From Isoetes taiwanensis (Eukaryota; Streptophyta; Lycopodiopsida; Isoetales; Isoetaceae), in assembly GCA_021234155.1 (NCBI GenBank), contig JAJEKV010000021.1, forward strand, positions 18,843,011 through 18,907,010: a DNA stretch of 64,000 nt, in the 5' to 3' direction. Of this stretch, positions 22,406 to 33,289 are shown piece by piece (the stretch's first letter is position 1; every line of letters starts with the position of its first letter). The position numbers and the translations under genes are program-made. The notes under the pieces were generated by a model that saw only the letters and a list, made by a program, of their open reading frames with translations, was not told the origin of the DNA and did not search any database.

Positions 22406-23712
22406 TTCTTGTTTGAGAACAAGGCTCTTCAAAGACTTCCCAGCTAAACATGGCAGCTCCATCACCCAGTTTCTTAGAAGCAATTCTACTCAAGCTCAAC
22501 TTGAACTCGTTTGAAACAAAAACCACAGTCTCTTTGTAACGTACTATAGATGGCCTGTAAGAACCACCTAAATCAAAATCTAAAAAACCCTCTTTTCTCT
22601 TCTCATATGCATCTTTAACCCATTTCACCACTGCATCAGGCCCCTCAGATCTTACCCCTTTTGCTGTGCATGGCCAATCTGCAATCTGCACCGTTTTTCT
22701 ACTAAAAACGTCACGAATCCGTGCCTTGTTCCCATCTGATCTGAACCCAGTAATTATTTCTGCTGCTCCTACATTTTCATCCTTCAAGCTCAGATTTTTG
22801 TTGAATTCGCCCTGCCCTTTAAATATCTCCTTCAAATCGGTCTTGGGCTGAAGCGTAACGTGGTACTTCTTCTCTTCCCGCAAATCTACCACATGGCTTG
22901 AGATTTTGCAGCTAATTTTGATTCTGCATATCCAGATTTTTCAGAAAACAAGCCAGCCTTTTGCATGTTCTCAACATCCGCAAAGCCTTTGAATTCTACA
23001 AAAACGTTGCCGGATCTGACCTCCGAGATAAACGCTGCTTTAGCAGATCTAAATTTACCTCATAAATTGTTTCATTCTGCACGGGATAGAGTAAATACTT
23101 GCCCAGTTTCACTTCAAATTTGAGGGAATGCTTCTCGGGCATAGATTTAAGATCTGACAAAGCCCGCCCAATATGATCTGCATATAAACCAGGTTTAGGC
23201 GACCCAAAAACTTGGACACTTTTCTGATACTCAAACGAACTGGAGGCCAGCATTTGGGTCAAATTTTCAAGCTCAGAAACAGGGCTTTTGGTGTGAGAAA
23301 ATTCAAAACAAGCAAAGAAACGGAGCTGCTCGTCGGAATTGGGCAGATCGTTAAACAGACCCAATTGTCTTGCTTGGATTTTGCTTATCTCCACAAATCG
23401 GACCCCTTTTGCACAGATTTCTTCATCTTGCGTTGCGCAACAAATCACTGACCAAGGCGGATGATGCCCATCGCCCCTGCTCACATAATTAATCACAATG
23501 TTTTCAATCATAGAGCACACTTTTTCTACTGCTTCATTAGATGTTCCTCTGATCACGATCTGGCGCCTTTCACTGTAAGGATTCTCGGGAACAATTTGCA
23601 CACTGATTATGCCGGGTGTGGCCTTGAGCTTCATCAGATTGCTTCCTTTTTTTCCAATCACAAGGCCCACTGCCGCTTTGGGCACTTCTACCACCTTCCT
23701 GTTCTCCGCCAT
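22277..23712 (-). CDS. KH-domain RNA-binding protein, frameshifted
   Basis: The minus-strand frame opens at ATG 23,712 (a GTG six bases upstream is also open). Residues 7 to about 75 form a type I KH domain: VPKAAVGLVIGKKGSNLMKL with the GxxG loop G-K-K-G, then VQIVPENPYSERRQIVIRG and an alpha helix. KH domains bind single-stranded RNA or DNA. About 400 further residues continue through three frame changes, near 23,038 (a homopolymer run), 22,895 and 22,430-22,500. Recognisable stretches are FVEFKGFADVENM, KYHVTLQPKTDL, VQIADWPCTAKG and SLKSLVLKQE. I do not recognise this C-terminal region as a named domain. The total would be about 475 residues without introns. The simplest reading is one gene with indel errors; a decaying gene is the alternative. 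The last codons are duplicated at 15.8 kb. Confidence 0.65.
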
Positions 23713-23718
23713 AGCCAC

Positions 23719-24000
23719 CGCTGTTGTAAGCTTAACTTAAATAAACTATCCTGTAACAAAAGATTCGAGTGTGTGTAGGTAATAAATAAATTAAGATGGT
23801 GGCTGTACGTCCCATCATCATATTTTATGGACGGCCACGATTCAAACGTCTAGCCGCTGTTGTAAGCTTAACTTAACTTAACCGCTGTTGTAAACTAAAC
23901 TTAACCGCTGTTGTAAGCTTAACTTAACTGTTGTTGTTGTAGGTAAATTAAGATGTTGGTTGTACGTCCCATCATCATATTTTATGGACGGCCACGATTT
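23719..24000. repeat. Tandem repeats upstream of the KH-domain gene
   Basis: The block CCGCTGTTGTAAGCTTAACTTAA recurs with small changes at about 23,721, 23,859, 23,881 and 23,909, beginning 9 bases before the proposed start codon. A second unit with GTACGTCCCATCATCATATT and TTATGGACGGCCACGATT occurs at about 23,803-23,840 and 23,962-24,000. The region occupies the promoter/5' leader position of the gene. Confidence 0.7.
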
Positions 24001-24099
24001 TATGGGCTATAATGTTGCCCTGATCAAGAAGCATAGTTTTATAACTCAAGATTTTATAAATTTTGTAGAGGTATTCGTGTGAGGCCATATGAAGCTCAC

Positions 24100-25285
24100 G
24101 GTCCCTCTGGGAAGAAGGTGTATATCTTGGTGCCGAAGGTGGAGCTGCGGATGAGAGTGTGCGTGGGCCTTGGCCATCCGGCGAGCAGCGGAGGCCCCTT
24201 CTAATTGTATTTGGTGCTAGTGTCGGGATGGCCATGAAGCGGTCGGCGAGGCGTTTCTTTCAAATCTGGTGTGCTTGGTGGTTGTTGGAAGGCGGTGGCG
24301 CCTCCTTCTTTGTGTTGTTTTTTGTCTTTGCTTTTTATTATGTCCTTGAGGAAGGCTGAAAGAGGGCGGTTTGCAAGAAGGAATTTGCTATCCCGATGTT
24401 GGTTCCATTCTGCTATGTTTGCTCTTGTAGAGATGCATCCTATCCACTGTTGTTCCCATGCATGGCACATGTAGCTCGGATAGATCCAAAGCCTCCCTCT
24501 GTCATGGCGTGCGTCTCGGCACATTAGGCCTCTCGGGCCGGGGCGTTGACCTCTCGGCTTCTATCACGCCCTATCGTCCCTTTTGTGATAGAAGATGCAT
24601 TGCGAGGTTGTTGCCTAGTGTTCTAAGAGCACGTTTTAAAACTCCAAAGGCAATCAATGAAGCTATCAAGAGACTTCAACTGCTATGTAAGCCCGGGAGG
24701 TGTGGCTAAGATCTTGGGGATTCTGAGGCTCCACCGTTTTTGAAAGGATGGTGGAGCTCTTGTATGATGAAGGACATCGGGAAGGTGCATTATTCTGTCA
24801 TCTGCACAATGTGAGTGATTCCATAATACAAAAGGGCAAGGACTTGTACTTGCGATGGGGTGGAGACATTAAGGGTCTCTGTGTTCTTGACAACCATAAC
24901 ATCTTGAATAAAGGCACATTTTGTTTCCTATCATGGGGGCGTCATGACACCGCCAGTCTAATTTTCCCCACAGCTAGAATGATTAGAAGTGGCAAATACA
25001 CCCTATCCGGCCCCCTTCTAGCAGCCCCACGTAATGAACACGGGGTTAGATGCGGCTGGAGGATCCTCACGAACCCCGCTCGTTGCATGTCTTGGATATC
25101 CCAACAATCCTATATGGCACGCCCGGTAGGTATGTGCCGGTTAAAAGAAAAGCAGACTGGCGGGCGTAGGTACTAGGATATGACTCGTCCCTGGCGATGA
25201 GGTGATGAGAATTTCCACGATCTTTGTGACCCCGCATTACAATCCCGAAGCTTGTGATACGATCATCATAATGCCGATTACATTC
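24100..25285 (+). other. Unrecognised coding-like segment interrupted downstream by an insertion
   Basis: Plus-strand frames (24,159-24,359, 24,458-24,709, and 24,748-25,176 with 142 codons) show balanced composition but no family I recognise. The 25,286 end abuts a target-site duplication whose partner is at 30,174, so before the insertion this segment was continuous with the putative intron and exon at 30.2-30.9 kb. It may be an upstream exon of the same gene, but that is inference. Confidence 0.3.
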
Positions 25286-25304
25286 TAGTCTACACAGAGA
25301 TCAC
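25286..25304. repeat. Target-site duplication, left copy
   Basis: TAGTCTACACAGAGATCAC; the partner at 30,174 has one extra G. Confidence 0.7.
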
Positions 25305-25305
25305 C

Positions 25306-25415
25306 GATAAGCCACATCCGGGCATCTCCACTAAACAACAATAGAGTACATCAAATGCTAAATGCTTTGCCACATCCGGCATCTCCACTAAACAACAATA
25401 GAGTACACATATCGA
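25306..25415. repeat. Left-end motif, two tandem copies
   Basis: CACATCC(G)GGCATCTCC plus AAACAACAATAGAGTACA occurs twice about 62 bp apart. A third copy is at 26,933-26,984. Confidence 0.75.
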
Positions 25416-25426
25416 TAGCAAGCTAG

Positions 25427-25502
25427 TGAAACCATTATGGCCTGGATTAAAACCTCGCCCTTCGGGGGTTTTCGAGGAAAAACCCGACAATAATGGGATC
25501 AC
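25427..25502. repeat. Nested hairpin element, copy 1
   Basis: Inner stem CCTCG...CGAGG around CCCTTCGGGGGTTTT. Outer arms AGTGAAACCATTAT and ATAATGGGATCACT pair at 12 of 14 positions. A second copy with the same inner part and different but still complementary outer arms is at 62,608-62,671. Confidence 0.6.
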
Positions 25503-25966
25503 TAACCAATGCTAGGTTCAAAACATAATAGATCTTGTACCCTCATGTTTGACTAGCCTTATTGGGTGAAAATATATTACAAAGAATGAAGTTGCCAAAG
25601 ACGAAACATGTTTGAATTGTCTTCTCCATAGATCTTCATCTTGTGCTTCGATCCAAAGCTCTCTTCCAAACAAACCACGCTAAACCACTGCATACACAAG
25701 AAAGCCAACCAAAAAGCCACCAAGGCCATCCAGGCCAACGAAGGCCTCCAACCGAGCACTAGGGCCTCCAACCCGGGCACAAAGCCTCAACCGTGGCACA
25801 AAAGTCTCAACCGAGCACACAGCCTCAACCAGTACTGCGGCCCCAACTGGGCACTAGGCCTTTTACTAGGCACTAGGCCACAACAAAAGTCACAATGCTC
25901 AAGCTCAAGAGCCCAAAGGCTAAAGGCGATTGCCACAATAATAGCCACACAAGGCCACACAAAGAG

Positions 25967-26172
25967 CCACACATTAGCCATCATGCTAATGTTTGCTCAA
26001 CTCAAGGCCACCATGCCACAAAGGCCACACATTAGCCACCATGCTAATGCTGCCCAACTCAAAGCCACCATGCCACAAAGAGCCACACATCGCCCATCAT
26101 GCTAATGCTGCCCAACTCAAAGCCACCATGCCACAAAGAGCCACACATTAGCCATCATGCTAATGTTTGCCG
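25967..26172. repeat. 58-bp minisatellite, about 3.5 units
   Basis: Units start at 25,967, 26,025, 26,083 and 26,141, each beginning CCACACAT and containing ATGCTAATG and CACCATGCCACAAAG. Because 58 is not a multiple of three, the long open frame across it (25,641-26,105) is not a repeated protein motif. Upstream DNA to about 25,700 has related CCAAGGCC/CAACC-rich sequence. Confidence 0.8.
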
Positions 26173-26709
26173 AGCCACAATGCTCCTCTACATCACTGAC
26201 AGAGAAATCCAACAAGAGTACAGGATTAATGGAAAACAAATGTCGAGAAGGTTTGGAGGAAGAGCAGGCGAGAGTGAAAGCTGAGATCAAAAGAATGATA
26301 GAGATCAGAGAGTATGAGGGCCTTACCACGACCATACCTTCAACAAACGCATAACCACCAAGGTAAGGAACATATTAAAATGACGAGTAAAAGAATAAGG
26401 TGTGGGGGTAAGGATATGGCAAGGAAACATCGACTTAGACAGATGAAAAATACAAGACATGGCAACATCTAGTATGCTAGCAACTGATAGTCTATCTCAA
26501 ACATTAAATGGCACACAAGGACCGTTTAGCAAGGCTAAGCACTAAGAAACCAAAAAGACGAAATCAATTCTAGCAATGGTTAGAGAGGCATATCTATATA
26601 AACAAGGATTTGGGAGGCATATTTATATAAACAAGGATGAAAACGACAAAAAGGATATAAGGGACATTAAAAAGCTAGACTTTAAAAAGGATATGTTGGG
26701 TGGGGTGGG

Positions 26710-26852
26710 GTGGGAAGATCAAGGCTAAAACCGGTTAACTCAAGGAGATGCATGATGAGTGATGAAGGAAAAATAACGAGAAGATGGGTGTATAAAGAGA
26801 TGAAACCCTAAGCGACTCAAGATCTATGTGGCAATGGTTTTGAGAATACCAT
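26710..26852. repeat. Right-end block of the 4.9-kb insertion, internal copy
   Basis: Shares GTGGGAAGATCAAGGCTAAA, AAATAACGAGAAGATGGGTG, TATAAAGAGATGAAACCCTA and TGGCAATGGTTTTGAGAATA with 30,030-30,173 at roughly 90% identity by eye. Confidence 0.8.
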
Positions 26853-26932
26853 TTATCTTCTTATCGGGATACTAAGATAAATTCAATTCTCAAACCAAAT
26901 GGTGGCAACTAAATCGAAAGAGAGAGTCAAAA

Positions 26933-26984
26933 GATAAGCCACATCCGGGCATCTCCACTAAACAACAATAGAGTACATCAAATG
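26933..26984. repeat. Left-end motif, third copy
   Basis: Same GATAAGCCACATCCGGGCAT start as at 25,306, placed 80 bp after the internal right-end block. Confidence 0.75.
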
Positions 26985-29900
26985 TCAAGACAAACGGCGA
27001 CAAAGCGGTATCAGGCACATAATGGCGAAGGAAGCTCACTGTACGAAGGATTTTGCAACAGCCTCTCCAAGAAAGATGAACAAGGACGAATAAGGTAGAC
27101 AAATGAGGCCCAACATCAATTAGTCTGAGGCTTGAATAAAGAGTCTAGCATGGGCCAAAGCACGCAAAACTTAGATCTCCCGTGAGGACCGCGACAAACA
27201 ACCCAAGCAACAACTCTTTGCATAAGGCCTGCTTCATCACAAATATAGGGATGGACAACTTTCCAGCGACAACTCAAGTAAGGCCAAGGATGCAATAAGA
27301 GGATGAAAGGCGAAAGAACAAATGGTGGAAACAACAAATGGGAAAAAGAGACAATAGAGTGTCAAATTGCCTTTTACAAGGTGGAGCCTTTTAGTAGGAC
27401 AAATTTTGCTACTAGTAAGAACTCGACATATCATCCTCAGCATATTATCAGTTTCTAAAAAACCCTTGCAAACATCTGTTCAACTCCAGCCTCAGCCTTA
27501 CCATTCAAAACCATTGAACATTCCAAAGCAATACATCTACATATAGCAAAGAAAGATCTTCGAATTATTACCCACAAATCCACATGATCCTAAGAAATCA
27601 TAAAATAGGCCAAGATATGTAAAATGACATGAACAAGAGTAATCTGATTAACATCGTCAAATTCGAAAGCATCTACATGGGACCTAAGTAATAGTTCCAA
27701 AGTTATATGAGGCTAGTCTTAAACTATATTTGAGTAGCGTGGTTGCATAAAGGGTCTATGTCCAAATGCACTACTGAAAACCTGATTATAGGTTGAGCTA
27801 GACAGAGTTTCTATTTGTTGGAAATGTAGAAAATTTTAGATACAATTTTATTGTTGCATAATTCAGTACGAAGCCCCTTATAGGATCTAAGCCCTAATGT
27901 GTGCAAAACTTTGCTATATAATATGATCTATAATTACAAAAATACAGAGGCTGAGACGAGATTGAATAATTTGATAATAATGGAGACTAACCAAGATAAT
28001 AGTGCAAAGACTTGGATACAAACGATAGAAATCATTGCCACTTCCACAACTGCTTAGCCTAAGCATAAGGTTACACAAGTCCAATGGTGTAAAATAGGCA
28101 AGGAAACAAAGCAACATGTCTCAAAACATCACTTCACAAAAATTTCTCGTTAACAAGTAACATATAACAAGTAACCATATCGGATTAGTTCATGCTAAGA
28201 GGCTGCAATGTGACAAACTGGCAAGAAACAAGCTTCCAAGTAAAGGAAAGGTCACATCTATCATGGTCCACCGTTTAAGCCCCGAGCAATGATTTTCCAA
28301 ATAAATAATATCCACAAAACTCAAAAATTACGGGCACTATAAGTACAAGAAATAAGGAAGCAAGCCCTCTCATCTTAGCTTTACCATCAAAACAATCTTT
28401 GTTCCCATGCTCCCCTGCTAGGGCAAAAAGATCTATAATATTTTGAATTGTTTGATCTGTGTAAGGCATGACTGTGTTCCACCACTTATAACTGATGGTC
28501 TTGCTGCATTCTGAAAGGAGATTGAAAGGAGAAACTCCTTGATAATATGCCTGTGTTCTTATGGCCATGTACCATACCAGACCAAATAGATATGCATCTT
28601 AGAAATTAGAACATGACCCATATGATATTTTAGATTGACAAGGGATGAAACTGCCTTAGATGGTATCAGATCTGATGGTCTGGCCCAAGTATATATGCAG
28701 GTGCTCGCCATGACCATGACATTGTAAATGATGTAGAAGGCATTGACCAAAAATCACTTCGAGACCCATGAGGTCTAAAAACCTATAAATTCCGAATCGC
28801 CGTCCGAGAGATAAAGAGGATGGTGCACATCAAAACAAAAGTAGAGAGATAAAGACGATGGTCACATCAATAGAAAAAGTATTGAGGCCAAATACAAAGA
28901 GCAACGGAAGGAGAAAATACTCAAATAATCCGGTGGAAGATTCGTTTTTAGAACTAAGACGGAAAGTTATTAGAATGAAAACAAGAAAGGAAACTTATCC
29001 GAACCGCGTTGATATCGTAATGAGCCGAGAACCTGCCTTAAGAAAAAATGCTCTTTCTTCCTAACTATGATAGCATCATGCGGTAGTAAACACCGCCAAA
29101 GACCTTGGACCCAAGATATTATTCTTGTATGGCAGCCATTGTCACTTCTAAAGAGTCGTTTTGTTCCAAATCACCGATGACATTTTTCCCGGGGATATCG
29201 CTTTTAATGGCGAATCAAATCAACCTTATCTTCATCCGAACATGATACCAAGAAGCTTGCTTCAGATACCCATTGAATGGCTTGCAAGTCCTAGAACCGC
29301 TGCGGGGTTTTCTTGTTGCTAATTGGGCTTCTTAAATAAGAAGTCCTTTTCACTTCCACAAATTCCCGGTTAACAAAGCCTTCCCGTGGTCCGCTTCATC
29401 GCCCTGCGGACTACTAGAGCAAAGCAATAGCAAGGTCGGCAGAATTATACAAACAAATAGTAGAGTCTGAACGAACTTGCGTAAGAAAACTCTGTCAAAA
29501 CATGATCGGCACTAAACTTGGGACTGTCAAAACAGAAAATATCAAAACAACGTAAAACTTATGCTGGCCCTAGTGCATGCGAAACCAGAATCTCCACAAG
29601 AGCCGATTTCAAGATGAATAAGCCACAAGCATCTGTCGATTAACAAGCAACTATGGTTCTGGGACAGCCTTTTGTGCAAAAGAAGTGAAGAAGGACCAAA
29701 ACCGCAGGGGACGAATCCAGGAATGCCGAAATTGATAGACGATTGTTGAGACCACACCTCTGGGGAATTATTAACCACCCATCCTCAAAGCCAACTGACA
29801 AAAAATAGCCGAAAACGAAAACCCCAAGGTAAACACCAATGCGATGCCGAGGAAATAAAACAACGGCAGGTAAGCAAGGCGTGGCGGTGCAGTGCTAACT

Positions 29901-30029
29901 CAAGCGCCCAAACGAACCAGCAAGAAACCTAAAAAATGGAAGAAAACAAAAAAGGGGTGAAGCCGCCAAGGCACAAGGAAGACCAGAAGGAGATAGAAAT
30001 GGGAAACACAAAGAGAGATCGGCGGGTGG

Positions 30030-30173
30030 GTGGGAAGATCAAGGCTAAAAACCAAGGTGCTCAAGGAGATGCCGATGAGTCGATGAAGGAAAAATAACGA
30101 GAAGATGGGTGTATAAAGAGATGAAACCCTAACTGACTCAAGATCTATGTGGCAATGGTTTTGAGAATACCAT
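30030..30173. repeat. Right-end block of the 4.9-kb insertion, terminal copy
   Basis: Ends GAGAATACCAT directly before the right target-site duplication. Confidence 0.8.
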
Positions 30174-30193
30174 TAGTCTACACAGGAGATCAC
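30174..30193. repeat. Target-site duplication, right copy
   Basis: TAGTCTACACAGGAGATCAC, matching 25,286-25,304 apart from one G. Confidence 0.7.
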
Positions 30194-30270
30194 AGCATGG
30201 CTGTTGGGTAGGCCTGTTAGATGTTGTCTGATTGTACAATTTGCTTTACGTGTTGCTTTTGTTCTTGCAG

Positions 30271-30912
30271 GTTTGAAATGGAGGTGGACTCGAATGCCCA
30301 GGATGGTGCATGTGACCCTGTGGTTCACATAGATCTTTCGTTGATCAGCGTCTCATCCAGATGCTCAGATTTACCCACCGGAGCTGGAGGAGACATTCTA
30401 TGCTGGGGAGTTCGTTAACCAGCTAGTTCAGATTGCCACGGAAATGCATAGGATGGCAGCTTCAATGCATATTCTCAGGCGCCAGCTTCGCAGGTTCGAC
30501 TTGGCAATTGATACTGCCATGAAAAATGTTGCATGGGAGCGGCTCGGAGTTGCGACATCTGAGCTTCATACTCCCGGGTCGCACATGAGCCTTGCAAGGG
30601 CGTTGTTGTCACAGGAGATTCGGCAATTGGATAGCATCATAAGGCAGGCTCGCTCTGGAGAACAGGATGTGGATGGCATGAGTGATGTTAGCAAAGGCGA
30701 AAGAGCTACTAGATGAACCAGGTAGTCCTAACTGGGCTGTCAAGTCTGCAGTAACCCCTAATCCACGCACCTCGGCTACCTCCGCGACATCCTCCTCCCC
30801 TACTGGCCCTGGGTCGGCTATCTCATCCTCAATAAGGAGGTCTCGCTCCTCCTCAACAACACCTCCTCCACCCAAACCCCAATCTATGTCTCAAGCCGAG
30901 TCAGACCTATAG
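30271..30912 (+). CDS. Putative exon of an unrecognised protein
   Basis: A good plant 3' splice site (pyrimidine-rich tract ending TTCTTGCAG) stands at 30,270, followed by ATG at 30,280 and MEVDSNAQDG. The frame relays through DAQIYPPELEETFYAGEFVN (30,360), continues as a helical, Arg-rich segment (ILRRQLRRFDLAIDTAM), then shifts near 30,680 into KAKELLDEPGSPNW. It ends in a Ser/Thr/Pro-rich low-complexity tail with a TTPPPPKP run and a TAG at 30,910-30,912. Two or three frame changes are needed. I recognise no domain; the middle part could form a coiled coil. The upstream intron is interrupted by the 4.9-kb insertion about 80-100 bp before the acceptor, so upstream exons may lie at 24-25 kb. 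Confidence 0.45.
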
Positions 30913-30919
30913 GTTCTCA

Positions 30920-32420
30920 TCGCACCCTAAGGTGCCATGCGTAATAAGAAAGATGCTTGAACCGATGATAATAACAACAACAATGCCAAGAGAATTGCCA
31001 ATATTCAATCAAGATGGAAAGATAGCTGATCTAGTAGAAGAAAAGCTATGAACCAAATTTTTTTTTTCGAATACGCATTTCAATGGATGAATTGAGGAGG
31101 ATGGATTGTTATATACAAGTGTCCCGCCACTATTAGATATGGTTCAAAATGTACACAATGTATTTGCATATTCTACTAGACATCCATCGGCAGGAAAGGA
31201 AATACGGTGGAAATACACCGTGTGAGCCGAAGTTTTAATATGCATCGCTGCTCGTCAAGCCTAATTTTGATGACTTGATGCATTCCCAAAGAACAAATCA
31301 ACATAGGTGGATTCTACGTAATGGGAAAAGGATATGTCAACCGATGGAGTAGGCATATACACATGGGCAGCAGTTGCAAAATGTTGACAATTGGGTCGAA
31401 ATGTCGAACGGTCATTGGACGATCGGGTTTGCCACTCCACCTCTAATCTAATCACAAAATGATACACCGAGATACATGGGTGATTTTGGATTATGGTGCA
31501 AGGCCAATACAATTGGCCTTGCATAATATAATTGGCTTTGAGTTTGCTCTTTGTTTTTCAACACTTTGTTGCCTAATTTATCTCCAGTTTGGGCCATATA
31601 TATTTCAATTAATTGTTGAGAAATAATGCAATGTAAGCCATCTAGACAGACCCTTTAGATGGACAATAAGTAAATATAAGACTGCATGGAATAAACGCTA
31701 CGCTAAAACAAAAAAAAAAACTACATCAAGAAAAAAGCATAATCTCGGGGATCTTATTGTTACGCCACATATTGATATGACTGATTGGAGTTGCGGTCAT
31801 TTCCATTGCTTGTCTTCATGTCCAGCTTCTCTTGTTCCAGTGATTTTATTGAAATGCCCTCATCGAGCTCTTTGCCCATGTCATGTTCATAATACTTTGC
31901 ATTTTGATTGACACCGTGTTGGTAAAAGAGAAATGTTCGTGGCTACTCTTTCCACCAACAATACACATGATTACATTTCTCGTTGTTTGTCCTGCACTAG
32001 TAGAGGATAGCTAGGAGCGGGATAGTGGGAATACCACCATCATTATGAACCAAGACCCTATATTTAATAGACACTGAATCACGCCATAGCACCAATGCCC
32101 CCGTCCCAAAATGTAAGGGAGCCGAAAGAGAAATGTTCATGGCGGCCTTGGGTCACGATAAGTTTTTGTATTTCTAAAAATTTCCTAAGATGTCCTTTTG
32201 ATGCCTCTAGAATTACTCCCAATCAAGAATGATGTTACTATTCAATTGTATAATTCCATATATCCTGTGTGGTCTACTGGGTTAGATTTTTTAGGTTTGG
32301 CCTATTGCCGATAGGTTCAAATTTCACTGACTATAGCTGGATGGGAGACATGGATGGGTGCAAATCTCATCATGCGGAGTATGTCGCACTATAAGGTGCT
32401 TCCTTCCTTCATTTGTTTCT
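30920..32420. other. No recognisable gene
   Basis: AT-rich DNA with short A and T runs. The minus frame 31,261-31,524 (87 codons) has no recognisable motif. Nothing else was supported. Confidence 0.5.
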
Positions 32421-32425
32421 TATGG

Positions 32426-32543
32426 GCATTAAAACTTCGTTCTTTTTCTACTTTTTATTCTATGTGCGGCCAAGGAATCTTGGATGCATTAAAACTTCGT
32501 TCTTTTCTACTTTTTATTCTATGTGCGACCAAGTAATTTTGAT
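32426..32543. repeat. 60-bp tandem duplication
   Basis: GCATTAAAACTTCGTTCTTT through TTTTTATTCTATGTGCG occurs at 32,426 and 32,486, nearly identical apart from one T in a homopolymer and two substitutions. Confidence 0.85.
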
Positions 32544-32610
32544 GCAAGTATGAATCGCATGAAATGCGCTTTTAATAATCTTAATGCACTCCACACATCA
32601 CATTGGCATC

Positions 32611-33100
32611 TTTTTCTATTCACTTTAGAAAGAAATTGCCGAAAGCCACAATAGAGAGGAATAAACTAAGAAAAATCGTTTTCATCTTTGAATGTGGAAG
32701 ATTCCTTCCATCATTTTAGTGGAATATGGAGGATTTCAACGCTATCTTAAACTCAAATGATTTGAAAGCACACGAACTTTAGATTTTATTTTTTATAAGT
32801 GTTGTTCTTTTTATATCCCTACACAGATCCTTGTTGCTTATTAGCTAACTAACAAAGTGTGCAATAACTAATTATTAGTTGCCAATGTGTTACAATGTTG
32901 ATTGTTGCTATTGTTGTTGATTGATCCTAGATAACTGATAGCTGATATATTTTGCACCGAATTTGTTACATTGATAGCTATAGATTATTACTGCTAATGA
33001 GTAGTTACATGCATTTATGTGCTACTATTTAGTCTAAAGATCTCTCAGTGCTTAATTAGTCTCTAGGTACTTGATTAGATATACAATAGTAAGATTCGAT
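32611..33100. repeat. About 490-bp direct repeat, copy 1
   Basis: Partner of 34,940-35,460. Shared blocks include GGAAGATTCCTTCCATCATT, TTAGTGGAATATGGAGGATT, ATTATTAGTTGCCAATGTGT, AGTTACATGCATTTAT-like sequence and ATTAGTCTCTAGGTACTT. No coding frame is shared. The copies flank the LINE remnant. Confidence 0.8.
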
Positions 33101-33289
33101 CGAAAGTGCCTCGCAGAAGTTGGGAGATAGAATGGCTCAAATTTTGGAGTACCGCTAGCTATCCAAAAAGCGAGCAAGATTGTATGAGAGTGTGTTGGTT
33201 GAGCTCTCATTCCCATGGATGGACCGAATAAAGTTGACTGATATTGAGTAAGCATGCCCACGTTATTGAGTTTTATCATCACCGGCTTG

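Larger units (their letters stand above)
25305..30173 (-). mobile_element. 4.9-kb insertion with 19-20 bp target duplication, probably non-LTR
   Basis: The insertion is bounded by near-identical 19/20-bp direct repeats, a length typical of LINE target-site duplications. Its left-end motif (GATAAGCCACATCCGGGCATC to AGAGTACATC) occurs at 25,306, again from 25,369 and again at 26,933. Its right-end block (about 144 bp ending GAGAATACCAT) occurs at 26,710-26,852 and 30,030-30,173. The structure is therefore left...right, an 80-bp spacer, left...right, as if one copy had inserted beside or inside another. The plus strand is A-rich. The minus frame at 28,275-28,568 has a W-rich hydrophobic pattern loosely like the C-terminal region of plant LINEs, which suggests minus orientation. 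No poly(A) or RT core motif was found, so class is uncertain. Confidence 0.5.

Noticed and set aside
25641-26105. 154-codon plus-strand frame, one of the longest in the window
   Set aside because: It reads through a 58-bp minisatellite whose period is not a multiple of three, so the repeat is not kept as protein.
28275-28568. Minus frame resembling the C-terminal region of a plant LINE
   Set aside because: Only a loose W-rich hydrophobic pattern; no RT box or zinc knuckle. Mentioned as orientation evidence but not listed as a gene.
25305-30173. Helitron as an explanation for the 4.9-kb insertion
   Set aside because: Helitrons do not make target-site duplications, and no TC...CTRR ends with a 3' hairpin were seen.
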